Shown one piece after another: positions 1 to 6,685 of a stretch of 64,000 nt of DNA. The translations under genes were made by a program, and so were the position numbers. Source of the DNA: an uncultured Bacteroidales bacterium (GTDB taxonomy: Bacteria > Bacteroidota > Bacteroidia > Bacteroidales > Paludibacteraceae); the NCBI GenBank assembly GCA_946406195.1, contig CAMJJT010000003.1, forward strand, positions 1 through 64,000, read 5' to 3'. Under the pieces are notes generated by a model. The model made no database searches and was not told the DNA's origin. It saw nothing but the letters and a program-made list of their open reading frames with translations. Position 1 is the stretch's first letter. Each line of letters opens with the position of its first letter.

Positions 1-4
1 TTTG

Positions 5-67
5 CTCGGCAAATGTGCCGAGAGTTAAACAATTTAAAAACGTTTCAGTATGCGCGGTCAGCGACCG
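5..67. repeat. two small hairpins at the window's left edge
   Basis: CTCGGC (5-10) pairs with GCCGAG (17-22), and CGGTC (55-59) pairs with GACCG (63-67) around an AGC loop. Neither is followed by a clear T-run on the plus strand. They belong to a 180-bp stretch with four hairpins and no gene. Function unknown. Confidence 0.5.
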
Positions 68-68
68 A

Positions 69-85
69 GGCAGCCAGCCATGCGG
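69..85 (+). repeat. 17-bp inverted repeat, left copy
   Basis: GGCAGCCAGCCATGCGG here is the exact reverse complement of 2050-2066. The two copies bracket the run of small minus-strand genes 209-2007. The flanks beyond the 17 bp are only weakly similar. Confidence 0.7.
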
Positions 86-118
86 TGAGCGCGCGTAGAA
101 GACTTTTTTACCAATGGG

Positions 119-146
119 ATTGTTCGCGCAAAAATGCGCGAACAAT
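119..146. repeat. perfect 12-bp-arm palindrome with AAAA loop
   Basis: ATTGTTCGCGCA (119-130), loop AAAA (131-134), then the exact complement TGCGCGAACAAT (135-146). It is followed 18 bp later by a 7-bp-arm hairpin GCTCGCG/CGCGAGC (165-171/177-183). No T-run follows, so it is not an obvious intrinsic terminator. It could be a binding site or a recombination/origin structure. Confidence 0.75.
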
Positions 147-208
147 GCACAGGGTGGTAATCTCGCTCGCGGAACTCGCGAGCACAGGACACCGTGAGGC
201 GGGAGGGG

Positions 209-529
209 CTACCAATCGCGGACCCATTCGAGCCCGAAGAGTTCCATGGTGTCACGGGTGCAAAGCTTGTAGGCTCCGTTGTAGCGGACTTGCACGATGT
301 CGCCGGATTCGTCACCGCGAAGGAAGACGGGTTGGGGGTCGGGAAAGTCCACCACGAAGAAGTAGGGGTTTTTCCACTTGGGAGGTCTCACTTTTTGAAC
401 CGCTGCCAAGATGGCCTTTCTCGCGGCAGGTGAGCGCTGTGACCAGAGCCGGTAAGTCGCGCCTCTTCGGTTGAGAAAGGTATTGTCCGGCTGGTAAGCA
501 TTCCAAAAATCATTAAAGTCATTGTCCAT
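209..529 (-). CDS. hypothetical accessory protein, 106 aa
   Basis: I do not recognise a named family. The protein is short, hydrophilic and Trp/Arg-rich, starting MDNDFNDFWNAYQPDN. The pattern FWNAYQ...R...YRLWSQRSPAARKAILAAVQ resembles short segments seen in replication- or phage-associated proteins of Bacteroidota elements, where a W..LP/S..R..I helix recurs. This is an impression, not a domain call. The start ATG at 529 is preceded by about 115 bp of non-coding DNA with a nested hairpin (564-592). It is the last of six small minus-strand genes. Confidence 0.55.
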   Translation of the reverse strand: MDNDFNDFWNAYQPDNTFLNRRGATYRLWSQRSPAARKAILAAVQKVRPPKWKNPYFFVVDFPDPQPVFLRGDESGDIVQVRYNGAYKLCTRDTMELFGLEWVRDW

Positions 530-563
530 AAATTAAAATTTTTAATGTCCCGTCCCTTGTCAT

Positions 564-592
564 TGTCCCATACTATCTGCATAGTTGGACAA
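564..592. repeat. nested hairpin upstream of the 106-aa gene
   Basis: TTGTCC (564-569) pairs with GGACAA (587-592), and inside it ACTAT (572-576) pairs with ATAGT (581-585) around CTGC. It lies in the gap 530-646 between two minus-strand genes. The rest of that gap (600-646) is a pyrimidine tract on the plus strand. It could be a leader structure or an attenuator; no T-run is visible on the minus side. Confidence 0.45.
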
Positions 593-646
593 GGACATGG
601 ACTTTTTTCTTTTTTTATTCTTTTGGTTCTTTTCTTTTTGTTTCTT

Positions 647-862
647 TTAGCCCCAGAGGTCATCGAAACAGCAGTCACAGAGGGTGCCGTAGCACGTATG
701 ATGGGCTTCATCATCAAATATTACATCGCCACACCGGTCGCACTTGACACACTCGGTTTCATAACATTCTTCGCATACAAATATGCCACTATTTTCGCCT
801 ACCTCACAGGCTTCGTCTTTGGGTATTTCTTTACCGCAGACTTCACAAATGATTTTTTCCAT
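647..862 (-). CDS. small Cys-rich zinc-ribbon-like protein, 71 aa
   Basis: The protein opens MEKIICEVCGKEIPK and carries repeated CxxC knuckles (CEVC, CEEC, CDRC, CDCC) plus HH and further Cys/His, so it can bind two or more zinc ions. It is very acidic. Such free-standing treble-clef or LIM-like ribbons are common in phage and integrative elements, but nothing shows a specific role. It is the second-last gene of the accessory cluster, 6 bp downstream of the DUF2693-like gene, so the two are probably co-transcribed. Confidence 0.7.
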   Translation of the reverse strand: MEKIICEVCGKEIPKDEACEVGENSGIFVCEECYETECVKCDRCGDVIFDDEAHHTCYGTLCDCCFDDLWG

Positions 863-868
863 AGGTCT

Positions 869-1255
869 TTATGCTAAAGGGTCATTAAATTTCCAAACCT
901 GTTCGAGTTTGACAAAATTGAGGACGGAAAAGGATCTCCATTCTTGTTTCTCGAGATCGAAATATGGTATAGACTTGGCTCTTTCCTCCCATTCCTCATT
1001 ATTCTGCGGGCATTTAGGTAGTTTATTTACCGGAATAAGTGAGGGCGAACGCGTGCCAAGAGCGGTGCGGATAGTGCCATCTTTCTTGTAGTATGTAAAT
1101 CGTGCAAAGCCTTTAGTGAGGGCATTTCGGAATGACTCAAACCACCATGCTTGTTTGAGTGCTAAAGATTGACCGTATTTGTGGTCTTCATCTCCTTTTC
1201 GCAGGATATGAGCGGTGCGCATCAGTCGGCGCAGTTTTTTAATGTCGTTAGGCAT
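869..1255 (-). CDS. DUF2693-like SH3-beta-barrel protein, 128 aa
   Basis: The central part reads FTYYKKDGTIRTALGT and the C-terminal part YFDLEKQEWRSFSV. These match the pattern I know for the Bacteroidota DUF2693 (SH3 beta-barrel fold-containing) family: a KKDG..R.A.GT strand pair, then a conserved Y.D....WRSF motif. The N-terminal LMRTAHILRK...QALKQAWW is the usual AW-containing helix. The family is frequent in prophages and conjugative elements; molecular function unknown. It sits between the HNH-like gene and the zinc ribbon, which supports a mobile-element origin. Confidence 0.65.
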   Translation of the reverse strand: MPNDIKKLRRLMRTAHILRKGDEDHKYGQSLALKQAWWFESFRNALTKGFARFTYYKKDGTIRTALGTRSPSLIPVNKLPKCPQNNEEWEERAKSIPYFDLEKQEWRSFSVLNFVKLEQVWKFNDPLA

Positions 1256-1274
1256 ATTCGTTATAATTTAAGGG

Positions 1275-1424
1275 TTATTCAATTTCTCCATAAGGCTCAC
1301 ATAGTCTTATGCGTATTTCTCCGCAGAGCGCTCCGTTGGTAGCCCAATCGAGTCTTGCATCAATGAAGAATGCTTTTTGTTTTGGGTCGAGTTCATCAAA
1401 GAGCTCATAGATTGTCTTTTGCAT
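1275..1424 (-). CDS. small hypothetical protein, about 49 aa
   Basis: The likely start is the ATG at 1424 (MQKTIYELFDELDPKQK), which overlaps the end of the HNH-like gene by 20 bp. A longer reading from 1469 would overlap that gene by 65 bp and looks less likely. The peptide is mixed-charge with no recognised motif. The tight packing suggests translational coupling. Confidence is limited by its length. Confidence 0.5.
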   Translation of the reverse strand: MQKTIYELFDELDPKQKAFFIDARLDWATNGALCGEIRIRLCEPYGEIE

Positions 1425-2007
1425 AGGTTGCACGGAGGTTATTGAGTTCCATTTCAAAAAAGATATCATCTGTTTTGCGCGGATCCTGAAGGAGTTTGAG
1501 ATACTTGGTCTCCACGCAATACATATCCGGCAGAACGGCTTCGAGTGCTCGACGTCTTTTGTCAGCTACGGCATGCTGTTTGTAAGTGAGCCATCCCAAG
1601 AGGTTGTCCATACGGATGTCGTAGGGGTTTTCAATGACGTGATGTACGATGCCTTTGTAGGGGTTTCCCTTGGAATCAAAGAAGATAGGACAGGGTTCGT
1701 TAGCGAAGGTAGCGAACATAATACGGTGCGCTTGTTTGCCGCCGTAATGTCTCAGAATCGGATGTGTCAGTCCGCGATTAACTCCTGTTTTTCCTTTGAC
1801 GTTTTTGCGTTGTCTTGCAGGGCTGAAATTGAGTTTAATTTTGCTTCCGAGATCACTCATGAAATAACCCTCATAGGGGTTAGCCCATAGCGTTTTGATG
1901 GTGATTTCGATGGGGCATTTTGTGCAGCCTTTAGAAAGAAAATAAAGGCGCGAGAGGTGTGTTTGCCGCGTTTGGTTTTTTAGCGGCGTGATAGTTTGTT
2001 TAACCAT
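1405..2007 (-). CDS. HNH-type endonuclease-like protein, 200 aa
   Basis: Residues about 118-145 read IVHHVIENPYDIRMDNL...H. This is the HH...N...DN...H arrangement of HNH homing endonucleases, where the first His pair and a later Asn/His hold the metal and cut DNA. Upstream is a basic region (ARQRKNVKGKTGVNRGLTH) suited to DNA contact. Length fits phage-type free-standing HNH enzymes. It is the largest gene of the cluster and starts 43 bp from the right copy of the 17-bp inverted repeat. Whether it is active cannot be judged by eye. Confidence 0.65.
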   Translation of the reverse strand: MVKQTITPLKNQTRQTHLSRLYFLSKGCTKCPIEITIKTLWANPYEGYFMSDLGSKIKLNFSPARQRKNVKGKTGVNRGLTHPILRHYGGKQAHRIMFATFANEPCPIFFDSKGNPYKGIVHHVIENPYDIRMDNLLGWLTYKQHAVADKRRRALEAVLPDMYCVETKYLKLLQDPRKTDDIFFEMELNNLRATYAKDNL

Positions 2008-2049
2008 AATACATCGCGTTCTCGGGCGCTAATGCTGAGCAAGCACACT

Positions 2050-2066
2050 CCGCATGGCTGGCTGCC
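2050..2066 (-). repeat. 17-bp inverted repeat, right copy
   Basis: Exact reverse complement of 69-85. It lies in the leader of the HNH-like gene. Next to it is a hairpin with 7-bp arms GGCGGAG/CTCCGCC (2067-2073/2077-2083). Confidence 0.7.
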
Positions 2067-2095
2067 GGCGGAGGCTCTCCGCCCGAAAAGCGGTG

Positions 2096-2103
2096 CAAAG
2101 GTA
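2096..2103 (-). promoter_or_regulatory. -7 element, possible promoter of the accessory cluster
   Basis: On the minus strand TACCTTTG fits the -7 box. No TTG lies 20 bp upstream (the nearest TTTG is 13 bp away), so this promoter is incomplete or uses another contact. Confidence 0.35.
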
Positions 2104-2121
2104 GAGGTAATAAAAGCAAAA

Positions 2122-2142
2122 CCTCCGCCATTTTGGCGGAGG
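2122..2142 (-). terminator. terminator after the 81-aa gene
   Basis: Perfect 9-bp arms CCTCCGCCA/TGGCGGAGG with a 3-base loop. On the minus strand it is followed by TTTTGCTTTTATT. It lies 46 bp beyond the stop codon at 2188. Confidence 0.65.
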
Positions 2143-2187
2143 ATGCAAAAAAATCACTTTTTGTTTATAATTCGGCTAATTGTGCGG

Positions 2188-2433
2188 TCAGAAACGTCCG
2201 TAGAGAGTACGGTTTTTGAGTTGGCGTCGTACGGGTGACGTGCGTACATAGCCCGATACATTTTTTTCAATAGAGTGCTTTAGAAACACCTTTGATTCCC
2301 AAAGTAATTGCTCGGGATCGTTTAATAACTCGCCCTTATCGTCTCGGGCGTTTGCAAATTCATCGACCATTTTGTCGAATATATCACACATGACAGGTGT
2401 GATGTCGTACGTTTGTTTTCTCATAGTGGGCAA
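2188..2433 (-). CDS. hypothetical protein, 81 aa
   Basis: Sequence opens MPTMRKQTYDITPVMCD; the ATG at 2424 (MRKQTYD) is an equally good start. It is hydrophilic, with a basic C-terminus (RRQLKNRTLYGRF). No family recognised. It has its own terminator (2122-2142) separating it from the HNH-like gene, and lies between that cluster and nagB. Confidence 0.5.
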   Translation of the reverse strand: MPTMRKQTYDITPVMCDIFDKMVDEFANARDDKGELLNDPEQLLWESKVFLKHSIEKNVSGYVRTSPVRRQLKNRTLYGRF

Positions 2434-2512
2434 AACAAGTCAATCCTATTGCAAGGAGCAACAGGACTGACCAGATTTTTAGATAACAGAAAGGTGCTTC
2501 ACTCTGAAAGTG

Positions 2513-3322
2513 TTACAGGAGAGTTGCCGGATCGAGGTTGTTTTTCTCGATGTCTTTGAAGTATTTGAAGGTACCGAGTTTGAGTTCTTCGCAAGCCGCC
2601 TCGTCGCAGACGATTATTCCATGTTGGTGCATCTGGAGTGCAGAAACGGTCCACATGTGCGAAATAGGCTCCTCGATAGCATGTTGGAGTGCCCGGGCTT
2701 TGTTATGTCCATTGACGACGATGAGCACTTCCTTGGCATCCATAACCGTGCCGACACCTACGGTGAGTGCGGTTTTGGGCACAAGATTGACATCGTTGTT
2801 GAAGAAACGGCTGTTGGCGATGATAGTGTCGGTGGTCAGTTCTTTCTTACGCGTACGGCTGGAGAGAGACGAACCGGGTTCGTTGAAGGCGATGTGTCCG
2901 TCGGGACCGATACCACCGAGGAAGAGATGGATACCACCGATATTTTTGATTTTCTCTTCATAACGCGCACATTCCGCTGCAAGGTCCTTTGCGTTGCCGT
3001 TCAGGATATTCACATTTTCCTTGCGGATGTCAATATGGTTGAAGAAATTATTCCACATGAAGCTATGATAGCTCTCGGGGTGCTCCTCCGGCAAGTTGAC
3101 ATACTCGTCCATATTGAAGGTGACCACATTGCGGAAAGACACTTTGCCTGCCTTGTTTAGTTCGATGAGCGCTTTGTACATTCCAAGGGGCGAAGAGCCG
3201 GTAGGAAGACCAAGCACGAAAGGTTTGCTCTCCTTGGGATCAAACTCATTGATACGTTTTGCTACATAGTTCGCAGCCCACTGACTGAGCAGGTCGTACG
3301 AAGGTTCGATAATTACTCTCAT
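2513..3322 (-). CDS. nagB: glucosamine-6-phosphate deaminase
   Basis: Cytosolic enzyme that converts glucosamine-6-phosphate to fructose-6-phosphate and ammonia, the last step of amino-sugar breakdown. Length (269 aa) is normal for NagB. Visible family motifs: [16 protein letters not shown] near residue 40 (phosphate loop), NMDEYVNLP near 70 (catalytic Asp/Glu region), [18 protein letters not shown] near 137, and [11 protein letters not shown] near 198. Start ATG is followed directly by the usual MRVII. It is the last gene of a minus operon after yhcH-like, glgB and tlpA-like genes; the 40-bp gap before it is an AATTAAAAATT-type simple repeat. Confidence 0.95.
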   Translation of the reverse strand: MRVIIEPSYDLLSQWAANYVAKRINEFDPKESKPFVLGLPTGSSPLGMYKALIELNKAGKVSFRNVVTFNMDEYVNLPEEHPESYHSFMWNNFFNHIDIRKENVNILNGNAKDLAAECARYEEKIKNIGGIHLFLGGIGPDGHIAFNEPGSSLSSRTRKKELTTDTIIANSRFFNNDVNLVPKTALTVGVGTVMDAKEVLIVVNGHNKARALQHAIEEPISHMWTVSALQMHQHGIIVCDEAACEELKLGTFKYFKDIEKNNLDPATLL

Positions 3323-3362
3323 TGTTATAATTAAAAATTAAAAATTCAAAATTAAGAATTAT
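3323..3362. repeat. AATTAAAAATT-type simple repeat between genes
   Basis: The gap between tlpA-like and nagB is almost entirely imperfect copies of AATTAAAAATT/AAAATTC. The same kind of sequence occurs at 59555-59595 and, in frame, inside rluD (27441-27473). Confidence 0.7.
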
Positions 3363-3890
3363 TTATTCGCCGAGAAGGATCTCTTCGATCTCGGGTTCTT
3401 CAGGGTTGACGGCCACGATTTTTCCCTCGCGGTCGAAGAGGACGGTATGCGGTATGAACTGCACATTATACATCTCCGAACAGGGATGGTTCTCATCCTC
3501 GCGAATTTGTGGCCAAGGCATTTGTTCCTCGTTCAGCGCCACCTGCCAAGCCATGACATCCTGATCGACCGAGCAGGAAAGGATCTGTAGTCGTCCCGCA
3601 GGCTGCGAGGCGTAGATCTCCTTGAGAACCGGCACAAAACGACGACAAGGACCACACCAAGACGCCCAGAAATCCACGAGGACGAAGTCCGTCTGTCCGA
3701 CCAAATCGGAGAGCGCGAGTTCTTCGCCGGAAGGAGTCAAGGCGGAAAAGTCGATGTAGGCGGAGGAGTCCGCAGGTTCTGTAGTTTCAGTTGTTTGAGC
3801 AGGTTCTGTAGTTTCAGTTGTTTGAGCAGGTTTCTTGGAACAGCCGACAATCAGGAAAGCCGCAGCGAGGAATAATATGATTTTTTTCAT
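3363..3890 (-). CDS. TlpA-like thioredoxin-fold lipoprotein
   Basis: The signal peptide ends at a lipobox (AAAFLIVGC, Cys 17), so the mature protein is a lipoprotein facing the periplasm. The thioredoxin-like domain has VDFWASWCGPCRRF with a redox CxxC. This fits TlpA/ResA proteins that reduce or rearrange disulfides. The linker after the lipobox is PAQTTETTE repeated twice, encoded by a perfect 27-bp tandem duplication (3772-3825). It lies between glgB and nagB in the operon, although its role is unrelated to sugar metabolism. Confidence 0.85.
   Translation of the reverse strand: MKKIILFLAAAFLIVGCSKKPAQTTETTEPAQTTETTEPADSSAYIDFSALTPSGEELALSDLVGQTDFVLVDFWASWCGPCRRFVPVLKEIYASQPAGRLQILSCSVDQDVMAWQVALNEEQMPWPQIREDENHPCSEMYNVQFIPHTVLFDREGKIVAVNPEEPEIEEILLGE
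3772..3825. repeat. 27-bp tandem repeat, two copies, in the lipoprotein linker
   Basis: Positions 3772-3798 and 3799-3825 are identical; a third copy begins (GCAGGTT) and breaks off. The unit is a multiple of three, so copy changes would lengthen the PAQTTETTE linker without a frameshift. Confidence 0.9.
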
Positions 3891-3928
3891 TGTTGTGATA
3901 GTTCTTTCGTAATAACGGGATTACGGGA

Positions 3929-6001
3929 TTAGGACTTTTTTAAGACTACTGCGCTACGGGCAGGGAGGTACATCTTGAGCCAGCCCTTTCCGTCCTTGGC
4001 GTATAGTTCGTCATGCTCCGTGAAATGCTCTACTGAGTCATCGCTCAGCCCGAATCCGGCGAACTCTTTGGAGTCAGTATTCAGCACTACTTTGTATTTG
4101 CCTTCGGGCACCAACATACCGTAGTCCGTGAAGGATTTCTGACCGTTCCAGTTGAAGATGAACAGCAGGTCTCCGCGTGAATAAGCCACGACTTGGTCTC
4201 CCTCGTTGTCCCACCATTTCATGACCCAAGGAAGATGTTTGCCCCAATCGTCTTTCTCGGTGAGAATATGTTTCTTGAGGAGATGGATCATCTGTTCATC
4301 GAAGCGGTTGAGGTCGGCGAAGAAATAATTCGGGTTGTCCACCAGACTCCACTGACGACGTGCGTATTTATAGCTCCATCCGTTCCCCTCGCGCGGAAAA
4401 TCGATCCATTCGGGATGTCCGAACTCATTACCCATGAAGGTCAGATATCCACCATTAATGGTGGATGCTGTCACGAGCCGGATCATCTTATGCAGCGCGA
4501 TTCCGCGGTCCACCATATAGGTCGAGTGTCCATGCTCGAAATGCCAGTACATATCCGCGTCCACGAGACGGAAGATGATGGTCTTATCACCCACCAAAGC
4601 CTGGTCATGACTCTCGGCGTAGGAGATGGTCTTCTCGTCCTCACGGCGGTTAGTCATCTCATAGAGGATGTGTCCGGCTTTCCAGTCCTCGTCTTTTACT
4701 TCCTTGATATACTTGATCCAGAAATCGGGTATTCCCATCGCCAAGCGGTAGTCAAAGCCGACACCTCCATCTTCGATAGCCGCAGCGAGACCCGGCATAC
4801 CGGACATCTCTTCGGCAATCGTGATTGCTTGAGGCTTTACTTCGTGGATGACTTTGTTTGCCAAAGTGAGATACATGAGGGCGTCTCCATCTTCGTTACC
4901 GTTGAAATAAGAGGGATAGCCGTTGAAGTCTTCTCCCAGACCATGAGAACGATAGATCATCGAGGTCACACCATCAAAACGGAAACCATCGAAATCATAT
5001 TCATCCAACCAGAACTTACAGTTCGAGAGCAGGAAATGCAGCACTTCGTTCTTGCCATAATTGAAACAGAGCGAGTCCCAAGCCGGGTGCTCCCGACGAT
5101 AACCGTCATGGAAATACTGGTATCCCGTGCCATCGAAATTACCGAGTCCCTCGAGTTCGTTCTTTACCGCGTGGCTGTGTACGAGGTCCATGATTACGTG
5201 CATACCGCGTCCATGTGCATCGTCGATGAGCGCTTTGAGTTCGTTCGGCGTACCGAAACGGCTGGAGGCCGCAAAGAAATTCGACACATGGTATCCGAAG
5301 GAACCGTAGTACGGGTGCTCTTGGATCGCCATGATCTGGATGCAGTTATAGCCCAGTTTGGCGATACGCGGCAGCACATCGCGTCGGAACTCTTCGTAGG
5401 AGTTCACTTTCTCCTGCTCGGACGACATGCCGATGTGACACTCGTAGATGTATAGCGCTTCGCTGTTGGCGCGGCTTTGCCGCTTGTTGGAAGGTTTGGA
5501 TGTTTGGCGGTTCTTCCACTGGTATTCGGGTTCATTCCACACCTGCGCGGAGAAGATCTTGGTCTGCTCATCCTGCACTACGCGTCGCACATAAGAAGGG
5601 ATGCGTTCTCCGTAACCGCCCTGCCATTCAACGAGCAGTTTGTACATCTGGCCGTGTTTCAGCGATTCTTCCGGCAACTTCACTTCCCACACACCGTTTC
5701 CTACCGGCTGGAGACGATATGCTTCGTCTTTCTGCCAGTTATTCATGTCGCCCTTGATGTAGATCGCCGTAGCGTTCGGTGCCCATTCGCGGAGCACCCA
5801 TCCATCGGAGGTATGATGCAAACCGAAATAGAGATAACCGGTAGCCCACTCGGAGAGCGGTTTGCCGCCGGTGAGCTCATTTTCCTTATTTTTCGCATAA
5901 TCTGCGCGAGCCTGCAATGCTCCTTCGTAGGGCGTCAAATACGGATCGCGTTCTACGATTCTCAGATGTTTCGGAGCCGGTGTTGTTTTCTTTGTTGCCA
6001 T
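3929..6001 (-). CDS. glgB: 1,4-alpha-glucan branching enzyme (GH13)
   Basis: Makes alpha-1,6 branches in glycogen. The N-terminal CBM48-like part has FGLHHTSDGWVLREWAPNA and GDMNNW. The GH13 barrel shows MDLVHSHAVKN (about residue 280), DGFRFDGVTSM with the nucleophile Asp (about 342), AEEMSG with the acid/base Glu (about 395) and a late ESHDQA. The 690-aa length and the NFFAASSRFGTP region resemble the branching enzymes of Bacteroidota that are close to the eukaryotic type. Start ATG gives MATKKTTPAP. It follows the yhcH-like gene by 47 bp of TTATTACG-type repeats, probably in one operon. Confidence 0.95.
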   Translation of the reverse strand: MATKKTTPAPKHLRIVERDPYLTPYEGALQARADYAKNKENELTGGKPLSEWATGYLYFGLHHTSDGWVLREWAPNATAIYIKGDMNNWQKDEAYRLQPVGNGVWEVKLPEESLKHGQMYKLLVEWQGGYGERIPSYVRRVVQDEQTKIFSAQVWNEPEYQWKNRQTSKPSNKRQSRANSEALYIYECHIGMSSEQEKVNSYEEFRRDVLPRIAKLGYNCIQIMAIQEHPYYGSFGYHVSNFFAASSRFGTPNELKALIDDAHGRGMHVIMDLVHSHAVKNELEGLGNFDGTGYQYFHDGYRREHPAWDSLCFNYGKNEVLHFLLSNCKFWLDEYDFDGFRFDGVTSMIYRSHGLGEDFNGYPSYFNGNEDGDALMYLTLANKVIHEVKPQAITIAEEMSGMPGLAAAIEDGGVGFDYRLAMGIPDFWIKYIKEVKDEDWKAGHILYEMTNRREDEKTISYAESHDQALVGDKTIIFRLVDADMYWHFEHGHSTYMVDRGIALHKMIRLVTASTINGGYLTFMGNEFGHPEWIDFPREGNGWSYKYARRQWSLVDNPNYFFADLNRFDEQMIHLLKKHILTEKDDWGKHLPWVMKWWDNEGDQVVAYSRGDLLFIFNWNGQKSFTDYGMLVPEGKYKVVLNTDSKEFAGFGLSDDSVEHFTEHDELYAKDGKGWLKMYLPARSAVVLKKS

Positions 6002-6048
6002 GGTATTGCTGATTTTTCGTTATTACGTCATTACGGTATTACGACCGC

Positions 6049-6504
6049 TTATTGGTTTACTCTTGCTTTGACGATGAGTTTGCGGTACTCCTTGCCCGGC
6101 GCGATGCCCGGTTGGTGTGCATCGGAAGGGAAGAACACGGCGAAATGTCCGGCAGGAACCGTGAATTGAGCGGTAGCTTTGTCGGCATAGAACTCCACAT
6201 CCTTGCCCTCGTCATACTCCTGCATCACTTCCTGACAATCCACTTGTGCTTTCCAGCCCATGACTTCATCGTCGCCGAGCGGAATCTGGATATCCAGATA
6301 ATCCCTGTGCGCCTCCATGCGGCATTTCGCTTCCTCTTTGCCTTTGAAATCCAAGATGTTTACAAATAAATCCTTGCCGTCTAAGAAAATTTTGCAAGCC
6401 GGCATTTCTTCCAGATCGTTCTCATTGTAGAATTTCATGAATTCTTTCAATCCCGGTACGCTGTCGTAATACCAATCAGCGTTCTCTAATTTATCCAAAA
6501 TCAT
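6049..6504 (-). CDS. YhcH/YjgK/YiaL family protein (DUF386), 151 aa
   Basis: The family is a small cupin-like fold linked to sugar-acid or sialic-acid metabolism (YhcH) and to beta-galactosidase subunit beta; the exact reaction is uncertain. Family signs are MEAHRDYLDIQIPLGDDE, the late FAVFFPSDAHQPG metal-binding patch and the end RKLIVKARV. I choose the ATG at 6504 (MILDKLENADWYY), the usual family start. The frame stays open upstream but would cover the promoter at 6540-6570. First gene of the glgB-nagB operon. Confidence 0.85.
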   Translation of the reverse strand: MILDKLENADWYYDSVPGLKEFMKFYNENDLEEMPACKIFLDGKDLFVNILDFKGKEEAKCRMEAHRDYLDIQIPLGDDEVMGWKAQVDCQEVMQEYDEGKDVEFYADKATAQFTVPAGHFAVFFPSDAHQPGIAPGKEYRKLIVKARVNQ

Positions 6505-6539
6505 ATGTATAGAATATTTGTATTTTTCACTTTTGGGCA

Positions 6540-6570
6540 CAAAATTACACTTTTTTTCGCATATACGCAA
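6540..6570 (-). promoter_or_regulatory. promoter of the yhcH-like/glgB/tlpA/nagB operon
   Basis: Minus strand: TTG (6568-6570), 20 bp, TAATTTTG (6540-6547). About 30 bp of leader precede the ATG at 6504. It is divergent to the promoter at 6609-6639. Confidence 0.8.
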
Positions 6571-6608
6571 GAAAAAAAAGACTTTTTTGCAAAAAAAGGC
6601 GAAAATAC

Positions 6609-6639
6609 TTGCATATATGCAATTTTTGTTGTAACTTTG
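6609..6639 (+). promoter_or_regulatory. promoter of the OmpA/TPR lipoprotein gene
   Basis: TTG (6609-6611), 20 bp, TAACTTTG (6632-6639). The -33 side is the palindrome TTGCATATATGCAA and the spacer ends TTTTTGTTG. Confidence 0.85.
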
Positions 6640-6685
6640 CCGCAAATTTGAGTAAATAACATTTATTAACAATATTTTAATGCAT

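Noticed and set aside
388..717. 109-codon minus-strand frame crossing the gap between the zinc-ribbon and 106-aa genes
   Set aside because: Overlaps both neighbours and encodes a Lys-rich run from a simple purine tract.
4193..5455. 420-codon plus-strand open frame
   Set aside because: It lies wholly antisense to glgB, has no family signs, and reflects the codon bias of the real gene.
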